A stretch of DNA of 64,000 nt from Planomonospora sp. ID67723 (GCF_015711605.1 NZ_JABTEZ010000007.1:62001-126000), one strand, 5' to 3'; numbered from the stretch's first letter, positions 16,467 through 25,563 are shown. Notes: generated from the letters alone by a model not told the origin. Numbers and translations: made by a program.

Positions 16467-16928
16467 TCAGTTTCCTTCGGTGGATTCGGTGCCGGGCCGG
16501 CCGGCGCTGGTGACTTCCTTGACCGAAGACAGCGGTACATCCGTGTTCCCGACCCGCAGGGTCGGGGTGCTGCCGAACGAGGCGGAGGTGACCACACCGA
16601 CGGCGTCCGTGCCGTCTGGTCCGGTGTAGCCGATGGTCTTGCCGACGAGGTTGCTGGCCGAGAGCTGGAGCTGGGCCGCCAGCAGGTCGCCCTGCTGCTT
16701 GACGAGCTGCTCCATCCGCTCGACCTCGGTGAACTGCGCCGTCTGTGAGAGGAACTGGGAGGTGTCGGCCGGCTTGCTCGGGTCCTGGTAGCGCATCTGG
16801 GCCACGAGCAGCTTGAGGAAGGTGTCCTTGTCGAGCTGGCTGTTGCCCGTCGCCGACGGGGCCGCGGCGGACGTGGCGGTCGTGGCGGCGGTGATCGGGG
16901 ACGTCGCCCCACCCACGGAGTTGGTCAC
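16467..16928 (-). CDS. flgD: Hook-assembly scaffold FlgD
   Basis: 153 residues from GTG 16928 with AAGGAA upstream. The conserved N-terminal block LDKDTFLKLLVAQMRYQDPSKPADTSQFLSQTAQFTEVERMEQL is unmistakable. The C-terminal tudor/FlgD-Ig region is short (GKTIGYTGPDGTDAVGVVTSASF). It caps the growing hook. One base separates it from flgE. Confidence 0.94.
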   Translation of the reverse strand: MTNSVGGATSPITAATTATSAAAPSATGNSQLDKDTFLKLLVAQMRYQDPSKPADTSQFLSQTAQFTEVERMEQLVKQQGDLLAAQLQLSASNLVGKTIGYTGPDGTDAVGVVTSASFGSTPTLRVGNTDVPLSSVKEVTSAGRPGTESTEGN

Positions 16929-16952
16929 GTGCGATTCCTTGCGGGAGACGGA

Positions 16953-18200
16953 TCAGAGACGGACATTGAGCAGACGGGAACCGGGGCGGACGGGCGGAGG
17001 CTCGTCGGCGGGGGCGGCGAAGGCGTCCCCGGTACGGCCCGCCTGGGCACTCCCACCGGAGGCCGGTCCCTGCTGGTCGAGCGCCCGCCGGTCCTGGCCG
17101 GGCTGACCGCCGTTCGGAGCCTCGCGCTGCAGGTCCAGGGTGCAGGAGGAGAAGCCGCCCTCCTCCAGCTCCTGCTTCAGGTCCGGCAGCGCCGAGCGGA
17201 GCGCGTCGAAGGCGACGTCGCTGGTCCCCGCGAGCTGCAGGTGCACCGCGCCGTTGCGAAGCTCGGCGACGACGCTGATCGGGCCGAGATCGACGGGGTG
17301 CAGGTGGATGGTGAGCCGGTGGATCCCGTCCGGGTCCTGACGCAGCGGCAGCACGTGGACCGCGATCTGCGAGGCGGGAGGGGCGGGCTGCTGGGGAGCG
17401 GGCGCGGAGACGCGCTCCACCGCGGCGGCCTGGGTGGTGGCGAAGGACTGGGGTGCGGCCGGCACGGCCGGGGCGGTGGCCTCGGCCACCGGTCCGGACC
17501 CGGTGTCGGAGCGGCGGGAGCCGTCCTCGCCCGTCCCCGTTCCCATGCCTGCGCCGGAGCCCGCGGTCTGGGCCGGGGCGGTGGCGACCGGGCCCGTCGC
17601 GGCCTGCGGCTGCTGCGGGTCGGCCGGAGCGGCGTCGGCGGCCGGTACGGCGGAGGCGGTGGACTGCGCGATGAGCGCGTCGGTGCCCGTGCTGACGTCG
17701 GTGCCGGCGTTGGCGTTGGCGTTGGCGGCCGCCGCGAGCGCGGTGAGGGCCGCGGCGTCGGTGGCCGTCGTGGTGGATGCTCCGGCCAGGAGCGCGGCGG
17801 GCACGGCCTGCGCCCCCTCCGCCGAGAGCTGCCCGGCCGCCGGAAGGCCGAGCTGGCCGGCGAGCTGGCCGGTGAGCTGGGCCGGGAGGAGCGGGACGCC
17901 CTGCTCCTGGCCCGCCGACAGGACCAGGCCCTGCGCCTGGGCGGCGAACAGGGTCTGCGCCGGGAATGAGGCGGTCGTGGCGACCGGGGCCGTCGTCTGG
18001 GCCGAGCCGGTGGAGCCGGTGGGGACGTCGAGGCCGGGGAGGACTCCCTGCGGCAGCGGCCCGCCGCCCGCGAGGAGGGCGAGCAGGGCGGCGAAGGCGT
18101 CTCCCGCCCCGTTCTGGCCCGTCTGCCCCTCACCGGAGGCGCCTGAGGGCGCCGTCATCGGCGACGGGCTCCCCGCGAGGGGGATCGAAGGCACGGTCAA
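16953..18200 (-). CDS. fliK: Hook-length control protein FliK
   Basis: 415 residues from TTG 18200, with AGGAGAG seven bases upstream. The N-terminal 270 residues are an Ala/Pro/Thr/Gln-rich ruler of low complexity. The C-terminal domain is conserved (LTIHLHPVDLGPISVVAELRNGAVHLQLAGTSDVAFDALRSALPDLKQELEEGGF), the part that acts on FlhB. GC-rich repeats in the ruler suggest length can change by slippage. Position before flgD is usual. Confidence 0.92.
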   Translation of the reverse strand: MTVPSIPLAGSPSPMTAPSGASGEGQTGQNGAGDAFAALLALLAGGGPLPQGVLPGLDVPTGSTGSAQTTAPVATTASFPAQTLFAAQAQGLVLSAGQEQGVPLLPAQLTGQLAGQLGLPAAGQLSAEGAQAVPAALLAGASTTTATDAAALTALAAAANANANAGTDVSTGTDALIAQSTASAVPAADAAPADPQQPQAATGPVATAPAQTAGSGAGMGTGTGEDGSRRSDTGSGPVAEATAPAVPAAPQSFATTQAAAVERVSAPAPQQPAPPASQIAVHVLPLRQDPDGIHRLTIHLHPVDLGPISVVAELRNGAVHLQLAGTSDVAFDALRSALPDLKQELEEGGFSSCTLDLQREAPNGGQPGQDRRALDQQGPASGGSAQAGRTGDAFAAPADEPPPVRPGSRLLNVRL

Positions 18201-18214
18201 GATCGTCTCTCCTG

Positions 18215-18349
18215 TTATCCGATGCCGTTCACGGTCGACTGGATGGTGCTGCGGTAGGCCTGGACCTGAGCGGACAAGCCGGTACTCAGCTCATCGGCAG
18301 CACCGCACGGCACCTGCGGCAAAACGTCCATTCCGTTGGAGCCGATCAC
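18215..18349 (-). CDS. Short unknown ORF between fliJ and fliK
   Basis: 44 codons from GTG 18349, read VIGSNGMDVLPQVPCGAADELSTG at its start and ending 14 bases before the fliK start codon. Its GTG overlaps the stop of another short frame that runs on from the fliJ stop. In related actinobacteria a wall hydrolase gene often stands here, so this 260-base stretch may be a decayed remnant. No family is recognised. Confidence 0.3.
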   Translation of the reverse strand: MIGSNGMDVLPQVPCGAADELSTGLSAQVQAYRSTIQSTVNGIG

Positions 18350-18461
18350 GGCCGTGCCGTGTCCGGTCCGGATCCGGCCGGCGGTTCGCCGCGCATGCCG
18401 TACCCGGCGCCGGTCGGGGAGGGCGGAACCGCGAGCGGGACCGCCGCGGTCTCCGCGATGC

Positions 18462-18899
18462 TCAACGGCCGGTCCCTCGGCCCGTCTGCGGCCTGCGCGT
18501 GGTCGAAAGGTCGTCGACGGCGCGCTGGTCGGCCGCGGCATCGGCCTGGCGGCGGGCGGTCTCGTGCCGCTCGGCCAGCTTCTCCACCATCCGGCGGCGC
18601 TGGGAGGCGGCGCTCCAGTTCTCCACCTTGGCACCGACCCGCCGCTCGGCCTCCTCGGCCTGCTGCCGCCGGATGGACAGCTCGCCGGCGATCGCACGGC
18701 GCGCGGCCATCGCCGCGACGAAAGCGGCGGCGTCGGACGGGTCCGGCATGATCATCCGGTTCTGCAGCTCGACCGCCTGCTGCTCGGTCCGCTGGGCGGC
18801 GGCTCTGGCCTCGGCCCGGGCCCGGAGCACGCCGCCCTTGGCGGCGTCTTCTTGGGCCTTGCGGGCCCGCAGGATCGAGGACAACCGGAATCGGCTCAT
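18462..18899 (-). CDS. fliJ: Flagellar export chaperone FliJ
   Basis: 145 residues, almost wholly charged coiled coil (FRLSSILRARKAQEDAAKGGVLRARAEARAAAQR...). FliJ links the FliI ATPase to FlhA, like the gamma stalk of F1. Sequence similarity is weak across the family; the start MSRFRLSSILRARK and the place directly after fliI make the call. Confidence 0.87.
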   Translation of the reverse strand: MSRFRLSSILRARKAQEDAAKGGVLRARAEARAAAQRTEQQAVELQNRMIMPDPSDAAAFVAAMAARRAIAGELSIRRQQAEEAERRVGAKVENWSAASQRRRMVEKLAERHETARRQADAAADQRAVDDLSTTRRPQTGRGTGR

Positions 18900-18962
18900 C
18901 GAGACTCCTCAGTGTGGAGGTTCAGTGCTTCGGACCGGGGAAGGGGCGGCGGGAGCGGCCCT

Positions 18963-20267
18963 TCAGCCCAGCAGGGCCCGCAGTGAGTCCCAGGCCTCCG
19001 CGGCCGGGGTCTGGTCGTCCATGTCCTGACGCAGGAAGGCCTCGATGCGCGGCCAGAGCGCACGCGCCAGGTCGGCGTCGGGGTTGGTGCCGGGCACGTA
19101 GGCACCGATCTCCACCAGCTCGCGGATGTCGCGGTGGGCGGCCATCAGGCGGCGCAACGCGGTCGCGTCCGAGCGCTGCTCGCGGCTGGTCACCGCACCG
19201 GCGACACGGGAGACCGACTCCAGGACGTCGATCGTCGGGAAGTGCCCGGCGGTCGCCAGGCGGCGGTCGAGGACGACGTGGCCGTCCAGGATCGAGCGGG
19301 CCGCGTCGGCGATCGGCTCGTTGTGGTCGTCGCCGTCGACGAGGACCGTGTACAGGCCGGTGATGCTGCCGTTGACGCCGGGTCCGGCCCGCTCCAGCAG
19401 CCGGGGGAGCATCGCGAACACCGACGGCGGGTAGCCGCGGGTCGCCGGGGGCTCGCCGGCCGAGAGGCCGACCTCGCGCTGGGCCATGGCGGCCCGGGTG
19501 AGGCTGTCCATCAGCAGCAGGGCGTCACGGCCCTGGTCGCGGAACCACTCGGCGATCCGGGTGGCCACGAAGCAGGCCCGCAGGCGGACCATGGGGGGCT
19601 GGTCGGAGGTGGCCACGATCACGACGGATCGGGCCAGTCCCTCGGGCCCCAGGTCGTTCTCCAGGAACTCCCGGACCTCGCGGCCGCGCTCGCCGACCAG
19701 GGCCACCACGGTGATCTCCGCCTCGGTGCCGCGGGTGATCATGGACATGAGGCTGGACTTGCCGACGCCGGAGCCGGCGAAGATGCCGAGACGCTGCCCG
19801 TTGCCGACGGTGATCATGGTGTCCATGGCGCGCACGCCCAGCGGCATGGGCTCGGAGATGCGACGGCGCTGCAGGGCCGGCGGCGGCTCGTTCTCCACCG
19901 GGACCATCTCCAGCCCGGCCAGGGAGGGGCCGCCGTCGAGCGGGCGGCCGAGGCCGTCCAGGACCCGTCCGCGCAGCGCCTCGCCGACCGGGATCCGCAG
20001 CGCGTCACCGGTGGCGATGACGGGGCTGCCCACCCCGATGCCGGTCAGGGGGCCCAGAGGCAGGCAGCTCAGCCGCCCGCTGTCGAGCGCGACCACCTCG
20101 GCGGGGACCGCGGCGAGGCCCTCCCCGAGGTACACCAGGTCGCCCACCTTGCCGGACACGCCCTCCACGGTGACCGACAGGCCGATCACGGCGGAGACGC
20201 GGCCGGTCACGACGGGCCTCGCGGCCTGGGCGGCGGCGGTGATGCGGGAGTTGAGCAGCGAGATCAC
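18963..20267 (-). CDS. fliI: Flagellar export ATPase FliI
   Basis: 434 residues from GTG 20267, whose GTGA overlaps the fliH stop. Walker A is GSGVGKSSL, the family motif GERGREVREFL follows, and Walker B is DALLLMDSLTRAAMAQREVGLSAGEPPATRGYPPSVF. Hexameric F1-beta-like ATPase that unfolds export substrates with FliH and FliJ. Confidence 0.97.
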   Translation of the reverse strand: MISLLNSRITAAAQAARPVVTGRVSAVIGLSVTVEGVSGKVGDLVYLGEGLAAVPAEVVALDSGRLSCLPLGPLTGIGVGSPVIATGDALRIPVGEALRGRVLDGLGRPLDGGPSLAGLEMVPVENEPPPALQRRRISEPMPLGVRAMDTMITVGNGQRLGIFAGSGVGKSSLMSMITRGTEAEITVVALVGERGREVREFLENDLGPEGLARSVVIVATSDQPPMVRLRACFVATRIAEWFRDQGRDALLLMDSLTRAAMAQREVGLSAGEPPATRGYPPSVFAMLPRLLERAGPGVNGSITGLYTVLVDGDDHNEPIADAARSILDGHVVLDRRLATAGHFPTIDVLESVSRVAGAVTSREQRSDATALRRLMAAHRDIRELVEIGAYVPGTNPDADLARALWPRIEAFLRQDMDDQTPAAEAWDSLRALLG

Positions 20268-20929
20268 AGGCCCAGGGCCTCCTTGACGCGGTCGAGGGCG
20301 GTGGACAGGCGGGCGTCGACGGCGGTCGCGTCGCACTCGGCGACGGCGTCGCCGGGCTTCAGCCGGGCGTCGACGACCATGGTCACGTTCCGGCCGTCCA
20401 TGTCGAAGCTGTTCTGCCCCGCACCGACGATGGCGGCGTGGTCGGCGGGGCTCAGCCGGACGAGCACGGGGTGGTTCTCGGGCACCAGCTCCAGTGCCCG
20501 GGTGAGGGCCTCGCGGCCGGGCTCGGGGCTGTGGGCGATCTCCCTGCCGAGCACGGCCTCGGCGAGGGTGTAGGCGGTCTGAACGATGAGCTCCTCGATT
20601 TCGGCGGCGGCCGGGGCGGTCTGTCGCTCCAGCCGGTCAGCCGAAGCGGTGATCGCAGCCAGAGCGCTCTCCAGCCGGGCGATCTTGCGGGCCTCGGCCC
20701 GGGCGACGCGCTCGGCCTCGTCCCGGACCTCGGCCGCGGCGGCCTGGCGGGCCTCCTCGCGGCCCTGGGCCCAGCCCTCTGCGTAGCCGGTGGCCTGGGC
20801 TTCGGCCCGGGTCCGCTCGATGACCTCGGCCGGGACGTTGGTGACGACGTTGAAGTCGGTGGCGAACCGCGCCGTGCTGAAGGTTCGCGCCTGTGCTCCT
20901 CGTACAACCATTTCAGGCGACGAACTCAT
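20264..20929 (-). CDS. fliH: Flagellar export regulator FliH
   Basis: 221 residues from ATG 20929, with GAGGGG six bases upstream (an ATG at 20935 is too close to it). A central Glu/Ala/Arg coiled coil (GYAEGWAQGREEARQAAAAEVRDEAERVARAEARK) carries GxxxG-like repeats, then a V-ATPase subunit-E-like C-domain (VLVRLSPADHAAIV, VVDARLKPGDAVAECDATAVDARL). Negative regulator of FliI. Overlaps fliG by 17 bases. Confidence 0.92.
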   Translation of the reverse strand: MSSSPEMVVRGAQARTFSTARFATDFNVVTNVPAEVIERTRAEAQATGYAEGWAQGREEARQAAAAEVRDEAERVARAEARKIARLESALAAITASADRLERQTAPAAAEIEELIVQTAYTLAEAVLGREIAHSPEPGREALTRALELVPENHPVLVRLSPADHAAIVGAGQNSFDMDGRNVTMVVDARLKPGDAVAECDATAVDARLSTALDRVKEALGL

Positions 20930-21926
20930 CCTCATCCCCTCGACGAATCATGATTTGACCTGATTCCTCCAGGGCCCGGATCGCGTGGACGATCTTGGCC
21001 TGGGCCTCCTCGACCGTGCGCAGCCGCACCGGGCCGAGCAGCTCGATCTCCTCGACGAGGTTCTCGGCGGCCCGCTCGGACAGGTTGCGCGTGATCTTGT
21101 CGAGCACGTCCTGGCCGACGCCCTTGAGCGCGGTGGCCAGGTCGGCGGTCTCGACCTGCCGGACCACGAGCTGGACGGCGCGGTCGTCGAGGTGGACGAC
21201 GTCCTCGAACATGAACATCCGGCTGCGGACCTCTTCGGCGAGCTCGGGGCTGCGCCCCTCCAGGCCCTCGAGGATCAGGCGCTCGGTGACGCGGTCCGCG
21301 CGGTTGATGATGTCCACCAGCGGCTGGAGACCGCCCACCGCCGACAGGTCGGACGGCTGGAGCACCGAGGAGAGCTTGCGCTCCAGCATCGACTCCACCT
21401 GGCGGATGATGTCCGGCGAGGTGCGGTCCATCACCGCGATGCGGTGCGCCACGTCGGCCTGCAGGGTGGCGCTGAGCCCCGAGAGGATCTGCGCGCCCAG
21501 GTGCGCCGGAAGGTGCGCCAGCACCAGCGCGATGAGCTGCGGGTGCTCGTCCTGGACGAACGAGAGCACCTGACGGGGGTCGGCCCGCTGCAGGAAGCTG
21601 AAGGGCAGGTCGACCAGGGAGGCCGAGAGCCGCTCGACGATCTGGCTGGCCCGCTCCCGGCCCAGCGACGCCTCCAGCAGTTCGCGGGCGAAGTCCATGC
21701 CGCCCTGCCCGGCGTAGCGGTAGGCGGTGGTCAGGTCGCGGAACTCGGAGAGGATCTCCACGGCGTCGCCGGGGTCGACGGTGCCGAGCCGCACGATCTC
21801 GGCGGTCAGCTCCTCGACCTCGCCCTCGCGCAGCTGCGAGAGCACCTTCGCCGAGTCGTCCTTGCCCATCTGCACCAGCAGGACGGCGGCCTTGCGGAGG
21901 CCGGACATGGTCTCGGTCATCGGCAT
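20913..21926 (-). CDS. fliG: Flagellar motor switch protein FliG
   Basis: 337 residues from ATG 21926 with AGGAGG eight bases upstream. N-domain MSGLRKAAVLLVQMGKDDSAKVLSQL, the middle-domain FliM-binding EHPQ motif (DEHPQLIALVLAHLP), and C-terminal torque helix with charged residues (DDRAVQLVVRQVETADLATALKGVGQDVLDKITRNLSERA). FliG transmits stator force to the MS ring. Confidence 0.97.
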   Translation of the reverse strand: MPMTETMSGLRKAAVLLVQMGKDDSAKVLSQLREGEVEELTAEIVRLGTVDPGDAVEILSEFRDLTTAYRYAGQGGMDFARELLEASLGRERASQIVERLSASLVDLPFSFLQRADPRQVLSFVQDEHPQLIALVLAHLPAHLGAQILSGLSATLQADVAHRIAVMDRTSPDIIRQVESMLERKLSSVLQPSDLSAVGGLQPLVDIINRADRVTERLILEGLEGRSPELAEEVRSRMFMFEDVVHLDDRAVQLVVRQVETADLATALKGVGQDVLDKITRNLSERAAENLVEEIELLGPVRLRTVEEAQAKIVHAIRALEESGQIMIRRGDEDEFVA

Positions 21927-21928
21927 GG

Positions 21929-23545
21929 TCAGTTCCTCCTGTCCGCGAGCCAGCTGCGCAGCACCTGGGCGACTTCCTCGGGCTGGCGCTCGACCATCCC
22001 GGCGATCTCTTCACGCAGTTCTTCGCGCTTGTCCGCGTCGGGCTCGGCGGGCTGGTTGCCGGTCCCGGCGGTCAGCGCCTCGCGCTCGGCGGCCTCGATG
22101 GCGGCCTGGGCCGCCTCGACCCGGACGCGCTCCAGTTCGGCCTGGAGCTCCGCCAGCCTCGCCTGCTCCTTCTTCGACAGCGCCGAGCGGCGCTTGCGGC
22201 GGCCGCGCAGCAGTCCGACGATGAACAGGAGCGCGATGATCAGGCCGGCGCCGCCGATCTTGATCAGCTCCGTCGTCCGCGCGTCCTGCTCGGCCTTCTG
22301 CGTGGCGGCGAGCTCGGCCGCGGCCTTCTCGGCGGCGCTGTTGTCGAACGGCATCGCGGCGACGGCGATGGTGTCTCCGCGCTGGGCGCTCACGCCCGCG
22401 GCCGAGGAGACGATGCGCTGGATCTCCGCGACGTCCATCCCGACGGCCGCCTGGCCGTCGACCATCACGGCGACGTCGAGCTTGCGGACCTTGCCGGGGG
22501 CGGTCTTGCGAGACTCGGTGACCAGACCGACCGCGTTGTCGCGGGTCTCGGTGGTGGACTTGTAGTCGTTGCCCGTCTGGTTGCTCGGCACCTGGATGTT
22601 GTCCGGGCCCAGGACACCGCCGGTCGGCGTGCCCCCGCCGCTGTAGGACTCCTCCTTGGTCGTCGACGACAGCGGCGGCAGGGTCGGGTCGTTGACGTAC
22701 CGCTGGCTCTTGGTCTCGGTCTGGTCGTAGTCGAGGTCGGCGGTGACCTTGACGACGGCCTTGCCCGGACCGAGGACCTGGGTCAGCATCTGCTGGATCG
22801 AGCCGCTCATCCGCTGCTCGAACGCCTGGGTCTGCTGCTCGCGCTCGTCGCCGGAGGCGCTGAGCGCCTGCTCGCCGCCGGCCGACAGCACCTTGCCGGT
22901 GGAGTCGGCCAGGGTGACGTCGACCGGGTCCATGCCCTCGACGCTGGAGCCGACCAGGTTGACCACGGCCTTGACCTGGCTGTGCGTCATGGGCTTGTCG
23001 GCCTGGGTGCTCACCAGGACCGAGGCGGTCGGCTTGGCGGCGTCGTCGGTGAAGACGTCCTTCTGCGGGATCGCGAGGTGCACGCTGGCGGAGGTGACGC
23101 CCTCGATCGACTTGATGGTCTTGGCCAGCTCGCCTTCCAGGGCGCGCTGGTAGCCGACGTGCTGCATGAAGTCGGAGGTGGTGATGCCCTGCTTGTCCAG
23201 CAGGGAGTAGCCGCCGCCGTCCTCCTGGGTGGGCAGACCCTCACCGCTCATCTGCAGGCGCAGGTCGTAGACCTGGGCCTGGGGGACCTGGATGGTGCTG
23301 CCGCCGTCGGTGAGCTGGTACGGGACGCCGTCGGCGGTGAGCTTCTCGACGATCGCGTTGCCGTCGGCGCCGGACAGGTTGGAGTACAGCGTGGCGTAGG
23401 AGGGCTGGGAGGCCCACTGGGAGAAGAAGAACCCGCCGACCGCGAGGGCGAGGACCATGGAGATGGTGACGGCCTTCTGGCCGGTGCTGAACGACCCGAA
23501 CGTGGAACGGGCCTTGCGAAGGGCGGCGAGCGCGCGTTCCTGCAT
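21929..23545 (-). CDS. fliF: Flagellar MS-ring protein FliF
   Basis: 538 residues. Membrane segments at about 25-45 and 430-450 flank the large ring-building extracytoplasmic domain (YSNLSGADGNAIVEKLTADGVPYQLTDGGSTIQVP, GYQRALEGELAKTIKSIEGVTSASVHLAIPQKDVF). A Glu/Ala-rich cytoplasmic tail ends in the FliG-binding stretch VAQVLRSWL. Starts on the fliE stop. Confidence 0.97.
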   Translation of the reverse strand: MQERALAALRKARSTFGSFSTGQKAVTISMVLALAVGGFFFSQWASQPSYATLYSNLSGADGNAIVEKLTADGVPYQLTDGGSTIQVPQAQVYDLRLQMSGEGLPTQEDGGGYSLLDKQGITTSDFMQHVGYQRALEGELAKTIKSIEGVTSASVHLAIPQKDVFTDDAAKPTASVLVSTQADKPMTHSQVKAVVNLVGSSVEGMDPVDVTLADSTGKVLSAGGEQALSASGDEREQQTQAFEQRMSGSIQQMLTQVLGPGKAVVKVTADLDYDQTETKSQRYVNDPTLPPLSSTTKEESYSGGGTPTGGVLGPDNIQVPSNQTGNDYKSTTETRDNAVGLVTESRKTAPGKVRKLDVAVMVDGQAAVGMDVAEIQRIVSSAAGVSAQRGDTIAVAAMPFDNSAAEKAAAELAATQKAEQDARTTELIKIGGAGLIIALLFIVGLLRGRRKRRSALSKKEQARLAELQAELERVRVEAAQAAIEAAEREALTAGTGNQPAEPDADKREELREEIAGMVERQPEEVAQVLRSWLADRRN

Positions 23546-23856
23546 CAGGCCTGCATCCTCATGATCTCGGTGAAGGCGGCGACGGCCTTGTCACGGATGG
23601 CGACGGTGAGCTGGGTGGCGAGTGCGGCCTCCATGCTGGCGGCCATGTAGTCGTGGGCGTCCTGCAGGTCGCCGGTGGCCGCCTTGACGGCCAGCCCGTC
23701 GGCCTTGGACTGCGTGGCCTGCAGAGTCTCGATGTTCTGGGTGAGCAGGCCGCCGAAGACGTCGGCGGCGTTCCCGGTCGCCTCCGCACCGGCGGGGCCG
23801 GTGGGGGCGGTGATGCGCAGCGGTCCGGCGATCGGCCCGATCGAGTCGATGCTCAT
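23545..23856 (-). CDS. fliE: Hook-basal body adaptor FliE
   Basis: 103 residues; the C-terminal helix SMEAALATQLTVAIRDKAVAAFTEIMRMQA is the family signature. FliE joins the MS ring to the rod. ATG 23856 overlaps the flgC stop. Confidence 0.94.
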   Translation of the reverse strand: MSIDSIGPIAGPLRITAPTGPAGAEATGNAADVFGGLLTQNIETLQATQSKADGLAVKAATGDLQDAHDYMAASMEAALATQLTVAIRDKAVAAFTEIMRMQA

Positions 23857-24266
23857 CCATTCCTCCCGAGCTGGAGTGCGGCCTGGTAGGCGTCATAGGC
23901 ACGGTCGACGACGGAAAGGTTTGCCTGGTAGGAGCGCTGCGCCATCATCAGCTGCCCCATCTGCGCGCCCAGGTCGATGTCGGGGTAGCGCACGTAGCCG
24001 TTCTCGTCGGCCAGGGGGTGGTCGGGCTCGTGGACCATCCGGCCCTCCGCGTTGCCCAGGACGATCCCGCCGACCTGTGCGCCGCCGGTGCCCGAGCCGT
24101 AGTCGACCGCCTGGGCGACCACGAAGCGCTCGCGGAACGCCTCCCCGCTGGTGGGGCTGACGTTGTTCATGTTGGCGATGTTGTCCGACACGGCGTCCAG
24201 CCACTTGCGGTAGACGGTCACACCCGTGCCGGCGATGCCGATTGCCCTGAAGGGACCCATGGTCAC
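23853..24266 (-). CDS. flgC: Proximal rod protein FlgC
   Basis: 137 residues. MGPFRAIGIAGTGVTVYRKWLDAVSDNIANMNNV and the C-terminal MGQLMMAQRSYQANLSVVDRAYDAYQAAL are the paired rod helices. ATG 24266 overlaps the flgB stop. Confidence 0.95.
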   Translation of the reverse strand: MTMGPFRAIGIAGTGVTVYRKWLDAVSDNIANMNNVSPTSGEAFRERFVVAQAVDYGSGTGGAQVGGIVLGNAEGRMVHEPDHPLADENGYVRYPDIDLGAQMGQLMMAQRSYQANLSVVDRAYDAYQAALQLGRNG

Positions 24267-24613
24267 GCGCCTCCCCTGATGACGGTGCGGAGCAGTCCGT
24301 GCTTGGCGTCGAGCGCCTTCAACATCGTCTGGTAGCGCAGCACGGTGTCCATGTGCGACAAGGTCTCGTGGTCGAGGTTGACGTTGTTGCCGTTCTCCCG
24401 GGTGGGCTCGAGGGAGCGGGCGACGGAGGGCTCCACCCGGCCCGGGGACGACTTGGTGCTGACGGCGGTCCGCAGGGCGTCCTCGAACTGGACGCGGCCG
24501 GCGAGGAAACCGGGAGTCTCGATATTGGCGATGTTGTCGGCGATGACACGCTGGCGCTGGGCCAGGCCCTTCAGCGCGACGTTTACCACGCTGGAGGTGA
24601 CGTCCTCGAGCAC
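24263..24613 (-). CDS. flgB: Proximal rod protein FlgB
   Basis: 116 residues from GTG 24613, with GGAG seven bases upstream; the longer frame above lies in the untranslated leader behind the promoter at 24690-24719. Contains ALKGLAQRQRVIADNIANIETPGFLAGRVQFEDALR, NNVNLDHETLSHMDTVLRYQTMLKALD. First gene of an eleven-gene basal-body and hook operon down to flgE. Confidence 0.93.
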   Translation of the reverse strand: MLEDVTSSVVNVALKGLAQRQRVIADNIANIETPGFLAGRVQFEDALRTAVSTKSSPGRVEPSVARSLEPTRENGNNVNLDHETLSHMDTVLRYQTMLKALDAKHGLLRTVIRGGA

Positions 24614-24689
24614 GAACAGACTCCGTTCGCTCTTCTCTACGACCGCCGATCCATGGCGTAACGGGGTGAGCACTCCCTGCTCAGGTCTC

Positions 24690-24719
24690 CTCATCGGACG
24701 GCGCGGAGAGGTCCTGAGA
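24690..24719 (-). promoter_or_regulatory. Sigma-28-type promoter of the flgB operon
   Basis: TCTCA, 16 bases, TCCGATGAG on the minus strand, about 75 bases before the flgB start. Confidence 0.7.
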
Positions 24720-24755
24720 ACTTTTCCGTCCTTCGCTGTCAGCTCCGGCATAAGT

Positions 24756-24786
24756 CCTCAGGTGACGACGGCGTCCTGCCGATGCT
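24756..24786 (+). promoter_or_regulatory. Possible sigma-28-type promoter of the peptidase-like gene
   Basis: CCTCA, 17 bases, GCCGATGCT on the plus strand, divergent from the flgB promoter and about 35 bases before the start at 24822. The spacer is one base longer than at the other sites. Confidence 0.5.
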
Positions 24787-24821
24787 GCAGACGCCCGCCA
24801 TGTCCAGCGAGGGGAGCCCGA

Positions 24822-25484
24822 ATGACCGAAGGCATCAGCGCCATCCACAGCCGGATCACCGAACTGCAGGGCCAGTTCGGCCAGCTGTCGGCGCGTCCCA
24901 GCGTCTCCGGCCAGCAGTTCGCGGCCCAGCTCACCGCCGCGCAGCAGAAGGCCGGCACCGCCACCAAGGCCACCACCGCCCCGTCCGTCTCCACGCCGTC
25001 CGTCTCCACGCCGTCCACTCCCACGGCCAGCACGACGGGCACCGCCACCACGACGGGCACCTCGGCCGCGACGGGCGCCGAGAAGGCGCATGCGCACTCC
25101 AAAGTCCTGGGCGGAGGCGACCGCATCACCCCGACCATGCAGAAGGTGATCGACGCCGTCGACGCGAAGTTCGGCCCGTTCCCCGCCATCGGCGCGTGGC
25201 GGGCCGACGGCGGCATGCCCGGCAGCGACCATCCCACCGGCAAGGCCGCGGACTTCATGCTGAGCTCCGGCGGCAAGATGCCCTCCCCGGCCAAGCTCAA
25301 GGAGGGCTGGGAGACCGCCAACTACGTCAAGGACAACGCCGAGAAGCTCGGCATCAAGTACATCATCTTCGCCCAGCACATCTGGAGCCCCTCCCGCGCG
25401 GGCGAAGGATGGCGGCTGATGAGCGACCGCGGCAGTGTGACCGCCAACCACTTCGACCACGTGCACATCTCCGTGGAGAAGTGA
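24822..25484 (+). CDS. Putative flagellar-locus peptidoglycan peptidase (M15-like fold)
   Basis: 220 residues. N-terminal helix MTEGISAIHSRITELQGQFGQL, then a Thr/Ser/Ala linker with a duplicated PSVSTPSV stretch (about 55-85), then a C-domain with GSDHPTGKAADFML and HFDHVHISVEK. These two metal-ligand blocks (HxxGxAxD and DHxHxS) recall LAS/M15-type DD-peptidases and the actinobacterial ARB_07466 C-terminal domain. No signal peptide is seen, so it may leave through the flagellar export gate, like FlgJ, and open the wall for the rod. Divergent from flgB with AGGGGAG upstream. Function inferred. Confidence 0.7.
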   Translation: MTEGISAIHSRITELQGQFGQLSARPSVSGQQFAAQLTAAQQKAGTATKATTAPSVSTPSVSTPSTPTASTTGTATTTGTSAATGAEKAHAHSKVLGGGDRITPTMQKVIDAVDAKFGPFPAIGAWRADGGMPGSDHPTGKAADFMLSSGGKMPSPAKLKEGWETANYVKDNAEKLGIKYIIFAQHIWSPSRAGEGWRLMSDRGSVTANHFDHVHISVEK

Positions 25485-25563
25485 TCCACGGCGCGTGACC
25501 GTACTCCCCGGCCGGTGGACCCGTACGGTAACCAACGGCAACCGGCGCGGAAATGGAGACGAC

